From Streptomyces griseus subsp. griseus (GTDB taxonomy: Bacteria; Actinomycetota; Actinomycetes; Streptomycetales; Streptomycetaceae), in the NCBI RefSeq assembly GCF_000720255.1, contig NZ_JOJE01000008.1, forward strand, positions 62,001 through 126,000: 64,000 bases of DNA. Direction: 5' to 3'. Within the stretch, counting starts at the first letter, position 1; each line of letters opens with the position of its first letter. A model generated the notes under the pieces. That model was not told where the DNA came from. It saw nothing but the letters and a program-made list of their open reading frames with translations, and did not search any database. Positions 24,277-31,914 of the stretch are shown here, piece after piece. Made by a program: the position numbers and the translations under genes.

Positions 24277-26508
24277 CTAGGCTCGCCAGCCGCGTGCCTG
24301 TCGCCCGGCGATCCGAGCAGCCCACAGCCCCATCACGACAGACACGGCGATCACCACGGCGACGGCGGTCGCCATGAGGTCTCCGGGGACGAAATAGGCC
24401 ATTCCTGGCCGGGCGACCGGTCGTGCGGTCCAGGCGGCGACGACGCACCCCGCCAGTGCGGCGAGCGCGAGCGGCGCGACGATCGCCCAGGCCGCGCTGC
24501 TGCGAAAGACGCGGTATCCGCCGGTCAACACGGTCAGCGGCGCCAGTGCCCGGCCTTGGCGCAGGAACTCGGCCTTGCCGCTCAGGCCGATCGCGAGCAC
24601 GAGGATTCCCACCCCCAGCACACCGAAGAGCCGGATCCACCGGCCCTGGTCCCGGTCCGGAATGCCGTCCGCCAGCCACTCCTCCCCGGGAAAACGGACC
24701 TGGGCCCCGCGGGGATAGGCCCGGTAGGAGGCTTCCTTGAGAGCCGCGACGGCAGGGACGCCGCCATCAGCCCTCACCACCGCCAGGGTGTTGGTGCTCG
24801 GCACGGATTGCCTGGCCAGCTCGGCGTGGTCGGCTCGGACCACCTTCAGATAGGTGCCGCCCTGCGTGTCCCAGTGCAGCAGCTCCTGCAAGCGCCGATC
24901 GAGAGCGACATCGACGCGGGCCGGTGTGGGCGAACACGGCAGCCGAAGGCTCTCCAGAGCGGCACATCCTCCGCTGATCGTGATGGGGCCGTCACCGGCG
25001 GTGGGGGGAGGCGCGAGGACGACAGGCACATTGCCCCCGGGGATGTGCTCGAGATAGGCGGCGGCCTCCTTGGTGGAGACCGTTCCCCTGGGGCCGATCT
25101 CCGCCACGTTCCGGTCGGCAGTGCTGAGGATCTCCTCAATCTTGGCGTTGTAGGTCCCGAACATCGCCTGCCAGGCGAGGGCCTGCATGAAGACGATCAG
25201 CGCGACCGTCACACCGGTGACCAGGCGGGCCGTAACCGTCGGGTAGTGGCTGATGCGCCGGCCGGCGATCAGCGCACCGGCCCACCCCCGCTGTCGCCCG
25301 GTCCGCTCCAGAGCTCCCCCGAGCTTGGCCACGACGACTGCCACTCCGGCCGGCAGGGTGAGTACGACGAGGGCGAGGCCGGTCCAGCTGATCCACGTCC
25401 GGTACTGCGAACTCTCGCCGGCGAGTTCCGGACCGCGGCTGGCGAGCAGGATCGCCGGCGCGCAGAGAACCGCGAGGTACCGCTGTCGGCGTGCCCTGCT
25501 CGCGTTGGCGGGTCGGGTCCCCTTGACCCGGCCGGCCAGCTGATCGCTGATGACGGCAAGGGCCAGTGCCGTCACCAGGGCGGCCACGGGGGCCAGCAGT
25601 ACCGGCCAGCCATGCTGACGCACATCGGCTGATGACGTCACGTAGCCGACGAACGGGACCCGGACGTCGACGAACGCGGCCGGGGCGAAGAACGGAATCG
25701 ACGCGAAGGCTCCCCACGTCACCGGTCGCATCGCCTCACCCACGGCGATCAGGGCGCGGTCGCGCCTCAGCCCTCCCAGGGCATCGACCAGGGCGCCTCT
25801 GCGGTCACGGCCGTGTGCCCCGGCATGGAGTGCGGTGAACAGGAGCACGAGACTCGGCACGAGCAGCAGGCCGATGACGAGGCCCTGGAACATCCACTCG
25901 GGCTTGTCGTTGTCGATCCCCGTTCCGGGCTGCAGGCCTTCAGCCGGCCTGCCTGCCTCGGGCCCGAAACCGACCACGGTCTCGATCGGCGCCTGTGCCT
26001 TCATGTCCTTGGCGGGCCGGACGTAGGCGAGCCACTCTCCGGGGTCGTCCAACCCCTCCTGCCCGATCGTGCCCGAGAGCCTTCCGTAACGGCCGGCGAT
26101 TCCCTCCCCGGCGCCGGCTTTCAGCAGACCGGGAGAGAGAACGGCCTCACCCGGCCCCGGCCACCGATCCACCCCTGGGGGAAGTGGGGCGTTCGACGTG
26201 TGCGGCGCGATGAATACGACGCTGAAGATCCGCTGCCCCTTCAGCGCGTCCGAACCGACCAGCCACAAAGTGGCCCCGGTTGCCTGTGATCGCTCTGTCT
26301 GCGCAACCGGAGTCCTCGCGTCACGCCGCAGCTCCTTGCCGACATAGGAGGCGTGCACCATCGCCAGCAGGCCCAGGCACAGTGCGACAGCGAAGGCCGA
26401 AAGCGCCAGGGCCGCGGCCCTGGTTCCGGCCGCCTCCGAGCGTCGACCCGCGTCGCGTCCTATGCGCAGCAGCCGAAGTGACAAGTTGCCGTGTCCGGCC
26501 CCGCTCAC
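24277..26508 (-). CDS. FtsX-like ABC transporter permease (BceB/MacB type)
   Basis: A 743-residue permease with about ten predicted membrane helices: one near residues 30-52, groups around 210-445, and three at about 635-735. There are two large extracytoplasmic parts (about 55-205 and 450-630, the latter with Cys in GGCAAL and LPCSP). This layout resembles Type VII ABC systems that move peptides or lipids out of the membrane or transmit mechanical force rather than import solutes. The start overlaps the ATPase stop by 4 bp. The substrate is unknown, and the divergent secreted protein is a candidate partner. Confidence 0.85.
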   Translation of the reverse strand: MSGAGHGNLSLRLLRIGRDAGRRSEAAGTRAAALALSAFAVALCLGLLAMVHASYVGKELRRDARTPVAQTERSQATGATLWLVGSDALKGQRIFSVVFIAPHTSNAPLPPGVDRWPGPGEAVLSPGLLKAGAGEGIAGRYGRLSGTIGQEGLDDPGEWLAYVRPAKDMKAQAPIETVVGFGPEAGRPAEGLQPGTGIDNDKPEWMFQGLVIGLLLVPSLVLLFTALHAGAHGRDRRGALVDALGGLRRDRALIAVGEAMRPVTWGAFASIPFFAPAAFVDVRVPFVGYVTSSADVRQHGWPVLLAPVAALVTALALAVISDQLAGRVKGTRPANASRARRQRYLAVLCAPAILLASRGPELAGESSQYRTWISWTGLALVVLTLPAGVAVVVAKLGGALERTGRQRGWAGALIAGRRISHYPTVTARLVTGVTVALIVFMQALAWQAMFGTYNAKIEEILSTADRNVAEIGPRGTVSTKEAAAYLEHIPGGNVPVVLAPPPTAGDGPITISGGCAALESLRLPCSPTPARVDVALDRRLQELLHWDTQGGTYLKVVRADHAELARQSVPSTNTLAVVRADGGVPAVAALKEASYRAYPRGAQVRFPGEEWLADGIPDRDQGRWIRLFGVLGVGILVLAIGLSGKAEFLRQGRALAPLTVLTGGYRVFRSSAAWAIVAPLALAALAGCVVAAWTARPVARPGMAYFVPGDLMATAVAVVIAVSVVMGLWAARIAGRQARGWRA

Positions 26509-27215
26509 GCTTCCACCGCCTCCCGCACCCGGGCAGGAACCAGCGAACCGGCCTCAAGACGCAGCACCCGGTCCGCTCGTGCGGCGACCTCGACATCGTG
26601 CGTCACCAGCACCAGCCCGCACCGGCGCCGTCGAGGGAGATCGAAGAGCAGCTCCGCGATGCGAGCGGTGGCGTCGGGGTCGAGGGAGCCAGTGGGCTCA
26701 TCGGCCAGAATCAGCTCGGGCGAGTTGATCAGCGCACGAGCCACAGCTGTGCGCTGGTGCTCGCCCCCGGAGAGTTCCTCCGTGGTCTCAGCCCGCGGTA
26801 CGCGTAGTTCGTCCAGCAGTTCCTGTGCCTGGCGGTACCCGCCGGCGCGGTCGGACCGCGACAACAGCGCGGCCAGCGCCACGTTGTCCAGCGGGCTGAG
26901 TTCGGGCAGCAGCTCCCCGAACTGGAAGACGGTGCCGATTGTTTCGCTGCGCAGCTTGGCGATTTGCTTACCCCGCAGTTTCGTTACGTCCGCGCCGGTC
27001 ACCCTGATGCTTCCGCCATGCGGCTTGACCAGACCGAGGATCGACGAGAGCAGCGTGCTCTTGCCCGAGCCGCTCGGACCCGTGATCGCCACTGACTCGC
27101 CGGCACCGACACTCAGCTGCAGGCCCTTGAACAGGGTCCGGTCCCGGACCGAGTAGTCCAGATCCTGAATGTGGAGTACGTGGTCGGGCGCGGGCCCGGT
27201 GTCGGAGTTGCTCAC
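26505..27215 (-). CDS. ABC transporter ATP-binding protein (LolD/MacB type)
   Basis: A 236-residue ATPase with Walker A GPSGSGKST, Q-loop in VFQFGELLPELSP, signature LSGGEHQRTA, Walker B LILADEPTG and switch His in LVTHD. It energises the permease that follows, with a 4-bp overlap. The GTG start at 27215 lies about 205 bp from a TTGCCT/TAATAT promoter that is a near copy of the promoter of the divergent secreted-protein gene. Confidence 0.92.
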   Translation of the reverse strand: MSNSDTGPAPDHVLHIQDLDYSVRDRTLFKGLQLSVGAGESVAITGPSGSGKSTLLSSILGLVKPHGGSIRVTGADVTKLRGKQIAKLRSETIGTVFQFGELLPELSPLDNVALAALLSRSDRAGGYRQAQELLDELRVPRAETTEELSGGEHQRTAVARALINSPELILADEPTGSLDPDATARIAELLFDLPRRRRCGLVLVTHDVEVAARADRVLRLEAGSLVPARVREAVEA

Positions 27216-27375
27216 GTGATGTGCCCTCGGGTAGCTGTTGCCGCGTCACCGTGCGACGTCGCGGTGGCGCCGCAGGGCAGAGGCGACCCCCCTGTCCCGC
27301 GGATGGCGGGCTCTTCCGGCGAGCATGAAACAGCGCCCCCGTGAATAGTCCCCCGTTGCGCGAGAGAGGTCAGCC

Positions 27376-27420
27376 CCTCGCGATCGGTGCCGATATTAGG
27401 CCAAGGCGATCACCAGGCAA
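27376..27420 (-). promoter_or_regulatory. promoter of ABC operon (twin copy)
   Basis: Read on the minus strand: -35 TTGCCT (27420-27415), 16-bp spacer ending CTTGGCC, -10 TAATAT (27398-27393), then GCACCG-A-TCGCGAGG (27390-27376). The blocks TTGCCTG, TTGGCCTA, GCACCG and TCGCGAGG recur in the same order in the rightward promoter. Confidence 0.65.
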
Positions 27421-27656
27421 AAGAAAGAGCCCAACATGCCCTTGGCGCGTTCACGTTGCGTCACAAAGACAAATCGGCCCTAACGATCTCGATGGGGTTC
27501 CTATGGCCCTGGCAACACGAATCAGAGTTGAGCCGATCGGAACAGTGCGTACATGGACCCTCGCGCTTGTGAGCTGCGACACGTCGATACGCGGGACGTC
27601 GCATATACCACAACGCAATTGAGAGAGCGCAGGGATTGCCCCCGCCGGAATCGTGC

Positions 27657-27702
27657 TTGCCTGCGTCTGGTTTTGGCCTATGATCTTGCACCGGTCGCGA
27701 GG
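27657..27702 (+). promoter_or_regulatory. promoter of secreted-protein gene (twin copy)
   Basis: -35 TTGCCT (27657-27662), 16-bp spacer ending TTTGGCC, -10 TATGAT (27679-27684), then GCACCG-G-TCGCGAGG (27688-27702). Relative to the leftward copy there is one extra base between the -10 and GCACCG. The -35 is 204 bp from the start codon, almost the same as the 205 bp on the other side. Confidence 0.65.
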
Positions 27703-27745
27703 AAGGCCTTCTTCTCGCTTCCATGGGGGGCTCTGCAACGCAAGC

Positions 27746-27768
27746 CGCCAGGCGTGACCTGCCTGGCG
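27746..27768 (+). promoter_or_regulatory. leader hairpin upstream of secreted-protein gene
   Basis: CGCCAGGC pairs perfectly with GCCTGGCG across a 7-nt loop, followed by TTTCCC. It lies midway in the leader and may be an attenuator or mRNA-stability element. Confidence 0.4.
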
Positions 27769-27860
27769 TTTCCCTTCCCATGGGTGCGTCATATCCGAGG
27801 GTCTTCGTCGTGATGACCGCCAATCGCAGCCGTTGAGTCGCTGCGTCAAAGGGGAGAACC

Positions 27861-28265
27861 ATGCAGATATCGAAGAGCGCCAAGAAGGCCGCGATGGCCG
27901 TTGTCATGCTCGGCGCCATTGCGGGGGCATCGCCGGCCTACGCCGACGCCGGCGAAGACGTCACGTCCCAGCTGAACCACCACACGAACCCGAACATCCA
28001 CATCGCTTACGCGTACAGCCTGCAGTCGAACGGCAACAAGAACGTCGCCGTCAAGGACCAGCAGGAGGACGGCAACGGGGTCTACTCCGAGTTCGACCGC
28101 AAGAACACCAAGGGCCTCCGCCTCCTGAACAACCAGGGCGTGGGGAAGACCACGTACAGCGACAACTCCACCAGCAACTACGTCGTGAAGGTCACCGCCT
28201 GCGTGCACTTCGACGGAAGCCCGGACAAGTGCGGTCCGGACGACCGGCCCGGCGACGGACGCTGA
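27861..28265 (+). CDS. small secreted protein of unknown family
   Basis: 134 residues. A clear Sec signal peptide (MQISKSAKKAAMAVVMLGAI) ends with SPAYA near residue 28. The mature part of about 106 residues is polar, rich in Asn, Lys and Asp, and has just two Cys (CVHFDGSPDKC), probably a disulfide. I recognise no enzyme motif and no family. The RBS GGGGAG is 7 bp upstream of the ATG. Its promoter is a near duplicate of that of the divergent ABC operon, which suggests a joint function such as a partner, substrate or target of the transporter. Coding statistics look normal for the genome. Confidence 0.85.
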   Translation: MQISKSAKKAAMAVVMLGAIAGASPAYADAGEDVTSQLNHHTNPNIHIAYAYSLQSNGNKNVAVKDQQEDGNGVYSEFDRKNTKGLRLLNNQGVGKTTYSDNSTSNYVVKVTACVHFDGSPDKCGPDDRPGDGR

Positions 28266-28271
28266 CCCCAT

Positions 28272-28308
28272 GCCCTGTGCGGCAGATGCCGCGTCTGCCG
28301 CACAGGGC
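28272..28308. terminator. bidirectional terminator
   Basis: A perfect 15-bp stem pairs 28272-28286 with 28294-28308 across a 7-nt loop. It lies between the convergent secreted-protein and glycerate kinase genes. Confidence 0.85.
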
Positions 28309-28365
28309 GTCCGCACGAAACACACCGTGCGGCGGCAGCCTCCGCGGCCGTGCCCCCGCCGACGG

Positions 28366-29514
28366 TCAGGTCAGGAAGTCCCGCGCGATCGACTCCGCCA
28401 CGCGTTCCAGGAGAGGACCCGCCTGGGCCATGGACTTCGCCGGGTCCGGTTCGAGCGCCGACAAGGCGTACGCGCGGCGGATGCCCGCGGAAACCAGGGC
28501 CTCTTCGGGGAGGGCCAGGCGTCCGCACACGGCGACGACCTCCTTGCCGGCCGCCCGCGCCGCCGCGGCGACCCCGACGGGGGCCTTGCCGTGCAGCGTC
28601 TGCTCGTCCAGTGAACCCTCGCCGGTGATCACCAGACCGGCCCGCTCCAGGGCAGGGGCGAAACCGAGTACGTCGAGCATGACCTCGATGCCCGCGCGGA
28701 AACGGGCGCCCAGCAGCAGGGCGCCGTACCCGATGCCGCCCGCGGCCCCCGCGCCCGGGGCGGCCGCGTACTCCGCCGCCCGCGGGCCGATGGCGGCCTC
28801 CAGGACCTCCGCGTAGTGCGCGAGTGCCGCGTCCAGCGCCTCCACGTCGTCCGGGAAGGCGCCCTTCTGCGGCCCGTACACCGCGGGCGCGCCCTTCGGG
28901 CCGGTCAGTGGGTTGTCGACGTCGCTCGCGAGGATCAGTTCCACGGCGGACAGCCGTGGGTCGAGTCCGGACAGGTCGGCCCGTGCCAGCTCCGCGAGGC
29001 CCCCGCCGCCCGGCGCCACCGGCTCCCCGTCCGCGTCCAGGAAGCGCGCCCCCAGCGCGGACAGCATGCCCGCGCCGCCGTCCGTGGTGGCGCTGCCGCC
29101 GACCCCGAACACGATCGTCCGCGCCCCGGCGTCCAGCGCGGCTCGCAGCAGCTCGCCCGAGCCGTACGTCGACGCCGTCAGCGGTGCGAAGACGCCCGCG
29201 GGCAGCCGCTGCAGCCCGCTCGCCTCCGCCATCTCGACGACGGCCGTGTCGCCGCGCAGCGCGTAGGCCGCCGTGACCTCGTGTCCGAGGGGGCCGGCGA
29301 CCCGTATCACCCGCCGTTCGAACCCGGCCGCGACCGCCGCGGCCACGGTGCCGTCGCCGCCGTCCGCGACGGGCAGCGCCTCGACCTCGACGTCCGGCAC
29401 GACCCGGCGCAGCCCCGCCGTCACCCGCTCGGCGACCTGTACGGCCGTCAGCGACCCCTTGAACTTGTCCGCGGCAACGAGCACCCTCCGGGTGCCGTGC
29501 ACTGCTGCGTCCAT
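28366..29514 (-). CDS. glycerate kinase (GarK/GlxK family)
   Basis: A 382-residue class II glycerate kinase. The N-terminus VLVAADKFKGSLTAVQVAERV and the GVGGSATTDGGAGML motif are diagnostic. It phosphorylates D-glycerate to 2-phosphoglycerate with ATP, feeding glyoxylate-derived carbon into glycolysis. I chose the ATG at 29514 (MDAAVHGTRR) because the preceding residues are Arg-rich. It diverges from the ADP-ribosylglycohydrolase gene across 162 bp. Confidence 0.93.
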   Translation of the reverse strand: MDAAVHGTRRVLVAADKFKGSLTAVQVAERVTAGLRRVVPDVEVEALPVADGGDGTVAAAVAAGFERRVIRVAGPLGHEVTAAYALRGDTAVVEMAEASGLQRLPAGVFAPLTASTYGSGELLRAALDAGARTIVFGVGGSATTDGGAGMLSALGARFLDADGEPVAPGGGGLAELARADLSGLDPRLSAVELILASDVDNPLTGPKGAPAVYGPQKGAFPDDVEALDAALAHYAEVLEAAIGPRAAEYAAAPGAGAAGGIGYGALLLGARFRAGIEVMLDVLGFAPALERAGLVITGEGSLDEQTLHGKAPVGVAAAARAAGKEVVAVCGRLALPEEALVSAGIRRAYALSALEPDPAKSMAQAGPLLERVAESIARDFLT

Positions 29515-29676
29515 CACGTTCCATCCCCTTGCTCTCCGGGCCCGTCGCACGTCAGGGCCAGTCGCGCCGCTGCGACCTTAACCGGCGGACGCCCCCGCCG
29601 TCATGCCGTGCCCGCACTGTGGAAAGCCCGCCCGCCGCACCCGCGCGGCCGCCCCGGAATCGGGTACACCTCACCT

Positions 29677-30750
29677 ATGACCCCTGTGGAGACTGAGCCC
29701 GAACTCGCCGACCGCATCCTCGGGGGCTGGCTGGGCCGGATCGCGGGCAACATGCTCGGCAAACCGGTCGAGCAGGGCGACCTGTGGACGCGGGACCTCA
29801 TCGACCGCTATCTGCGGCAGGCCGCCGCCCTGCCCCTCAACGACTACCTGCCGGAGCCGATCGGCGAGGACGACGGCTTCGAGCTGCGGCCCGAGTGGCG
29901 CCAGTGCGTGCGCGGCCGCATCCACGGCAGCTGCCGCGACGACGACATCGACTACGCAATCCTCGGCCTGGACCTGCTGGAGACGCACGGCTTCGGCTTC
30001 AGCACCGAGCAGGTCGGCGACCTGTGGCTGTTGCGGCTGCCGTACCTCCAGACGTTCACCGCGGAGCGGGCCACGTACCGCAACCTCGCCAACGGGCTGA
30101 AGCCGCCGCTGACGGCGACGTACGACAACCCGTACCAGGAGTGGATCGGTGCCCTGATCCGCGCCGACATCTTCGGCTGGACCTCCCCCGGCGTGCCGCG
30201 TCGTGCCGCCTCGCTCGCCCGCCGGGACGCGGTGCTGTCCCACACCGGCAACGGCGTGTACGGCGCGATGTGGGCGGCGGCGCTGGTCGCTGCGGCGTTC
30301 ACGGCGTCCTCGGTCCGGCAGGCGGTGGACGAGGCGCTGACGGTGATCCCGGCGAGCAGCCGACTCGCCCGGACCGTGCGCCGGGTCGCCTCCCTCCACG
30401 ACGCCCGGGTGACCTGGGAGGAGACCCTCACCACGGTCGCCGAGGAGACCGCGGGGCTCGGCTGGATCCACACCGTCCCCAACGCCGCCGTCCTCACCGC
30501 GGGGCTCCTCTACGGCGACGGCGACTTCACGCGGACGCTCGCGCTCACCGTCCGCGGCGGACTGGACACCGACTCCAACGGCGCGACGGCCGGTTCCGTC
30601 GCCGGCGTACTGACCGGCGCGGACGCCATCCCGGCCCAGTGGAAGGACCCCCTGGAGGACACCGTGCGCAGCGCGGTCTTCGGCTTCGACGGCGTACACA
30701 TCACCGAACTGGCGGCACGGACGCTGCGGCTGGCGCTGACGGAGAGCTGA
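29677..30750 (+). CDS. ADP-ribosylglycohydrolase family protein
   Basis: A 357-residue ARH/DraG-fold protein. The first metal cluster is in GSCRDDDIDYAI and the second in GGLDTDSNGATAGS, matching the paired Asp clusters that bind two Mg ions. The family removes ADP-ribose from proteins or small molecules. This RDDDID subgroup may act on nucleoside-like substrates instead. The ATG at 29677 has no strong RBS. A 25-codon ORF upstream (29603-29680, containing CPHC) ends in ATGA overlap with it, so coupling is possible. Confidence 0.85.
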   Translation: MTPVETEPELADRILGGWLGRIAGNMLGKPVEQGDLWTRDLIDRYLRQAAALPLNDYLPEPIGEDDGFELRPEWRQCVRGRIHGSCRDDDIDYAILGLDLLETHGFGFSTEQVGDLWLLRLPYLQTFTAERATYRNLANGLKPPLTATYDNPYQEWIGALIRADIFGWTSPGVPRRAASLARRDAVLSHTGNGVYGAMWAAALVAAAFTASSVRQAVDEALTVIPASSRLARTVRRVASLHDARVTWEETLTTVAEETAGLGWIHTVPNAAVLTAGLLYGDGDFTRTLALTVRGGLDTDSNGATAGSVAGVLTGADAIPAQWKDPLEDTVRSAVFGFDGVHITELAARTLRLALTES

Positions 30751-30848
30751 GGCGGCGACGCGGCGCGGCTGCCCTACAAAATCGAACACTGTTGTCGGCG
30801 CGGCCGGCGAGGTCACGGCGTGCCCGTTCGCCTGGTTACCCTGCCTGA

Positions 30849-31340
30849 ATGACCACTCCTGACTTCGCCACGTACATCGCCTCCCTCCCCCGTGTGCTCG
30901 CCGGGGCCGCCGCGCTCTTCCGTGACGCGGAGGGGCGGGTGCTGCTCGTCGAGCCCAACTACCGGGAGGGGTGGGCGCTGCCGGGCGGAACGGTCGAGTC
31001 CGACGACGGGGAGACCCCGCGGCAGGGGGCGCGCCGGGAGACCGAGGAGGAGATCGGCCTCGACCGGGAGCTCGGCCGGCTCCTCGCGGTCGACTGGGTG
31101 CACGGCACGGGCCGACCGCCCTTGGTCGCGTACCTGTACGACGGTGGAGTCCTCGGCGAGGACGACTTCAAGTCGATCCGCCTCCAGGAGGAGGAGCTGC
31201 TCTCCTGGCGCCTGGTCCCGCGCGAGGACCTCGCCGGCTTCCTCCCGGGCGCGACGGGCCGCCGCGTACTGACCGCGCTCGAGGTGCTCGCGGACGGCTC
31301 GGGAACAGCGGAGCTGGAGAACGGCCACCGGGTGGGCTGA
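30849..31340 (+). CDS. Nudix hydrolase
   Basis: A 163-residue Nudix protein. The box runs from GGTVESDDGE to RETEEEIGL, so the catalytic REUxEExGU core is intact. The first spacer is two residues longer than the usual GX5E. Nudix enzymes cleave nucleoside diphosphates linked to another group, and ADP-ribose is a plausible substrate next to the ARH gene (inference only). It starts 98 bp after the ARH stop. Confidence 0.9.
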   Translation: MTTPDFATYIASLPRVLAGAAALFRDAEGRVLLVEPNYREGWALPGGTVESDDGETPRQGARRETEEEIGLDRELGRLLAVDWVHGTGRPPLVAYLYDGGVLGEDDFKSIRLQEEELLSWRLVPREDLAGFLPGATGRRVLTALEVLADGSGTAELENGHRVG

Positions 31341-31391
31341 CGCGGCTCACGCTGTCCGTCACCGCCCTCGCCCCGCACGTCGTCGGCCGCG

Positions 31392-31589
31392 CTACCCGTC
31401 CTCGCGGGGCTTGATGTCCACCTCGCGCAACGCCTCGTCCCGCGTGGCGGCGCGCGCCTCCGTGCGGTGCCCCCGCTCGATGTAGTCACGCACGACGAGC
31501 TCGACGGCGTCCTGCGGGTTGCCCACCCCCGACAACACCATGACTTCCACGACGAGCTGGGCATCGAGGGAGACGGTCACCTTGGCCAT
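31392..31589 (-). CDS. small ribbon-helix-helix protein, VapB-like antitoxin fold
   Basis: 65 residues. It has an N-terminal beta-strand (MAKVTVSLDAQLVVE) and two helices (NPQDAVELVVRDYIERG), the RHH/DUF2191 pattern of VapB-type antitoxins, followed by an acidic/basic tail. I chose the ATG at 31589; the longer ORF upstream is not convincing. No toxin (PIN or other) gene lies on either side, so it is an orphan antitoxin or a stand-alone DNA-binding protein. Confidence 0.72.
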   Translation of the reverse strand: MAKVTVSLDAQLVVEVMVLSGVGNPQDAVELVVRDYIERGHRTEARAATRDEALREVDIKPREDG

Positions 31590-31914
31590 GGCCGGGAGGC
31601 TAGCACCGAGCCGCCGACGCGGATGTCCGTTCGGGCGAGGTGAAATCGCAAGTGACATGTGCGGAGGCGATTGGCCGCGCTCATTGCCGGGTCGATCGTG
31701 GCGACACTCCTGAGAGTTGGTCGCCCTCCCGAACGGATTGTGCCTCGCCAAAGGGTGCATGAATTCAATTCACCGGCCGATGAGTGGGTATGCAGGTGCG
31801 CGATACCTGGTATTTCACGAAATCATCAGGACCCGCTTCGCCGCCGCTCTCGGCTACCTGCGACGCCCCGATATCCGTTCGCCCCGAGCAGCCGGGCGTC
31901 CTACCCTCGGCCCC
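31590..31914. other. 325-bp intergenic region upstream of the sirtuin gene
   Basis: No credible gene is seen. Around 31803-31823 two inverted repeats overlap: ATACC-T-GGTAT (31803-31813) and ATTTC-AC-GAAAT (31812-31823). The surroundings are AT-richer than average. This is the likely promoter/operator of the sirtuin gene. Confidence 0.4.

Larger units (their letters stand above)
27216..27860. other. 645-bp divergent control region of the ABC/secreted-protein module
   Basis: There is no convincing coding sequence here, and the region looks less GC-rich than its surroundings. It holds two outward-facing promoters about 240 bp apart, listed separately, and a leader of about 170 nt on each side. 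The stretch between the promoters (27421-27656) contains no clear ORF or repeat apart from two ACGTCG hexamers. The rightward leader has an 8-bp hairpin (27746-27768). The leftward leader has a CACCG/CGGTG hairpin around GCGACGTCGC (27247-27266). Confidence 0.6.

Noticed and set aside
27451..27919. Minus-strand ORFs of 132 and 152 codons across the twin-promoter region
   Set aside because: They overlap the rightward promoter and the signal-peptide gene, have poor codon bias and match no family.
30783..30800. GAACACTGTTG-like sequence upstream of the Nudix gene as a second SOS box
   Set aside because: The spacer between GAAC and GTT is three bases, not four, so it does not fit the LexA consensus.
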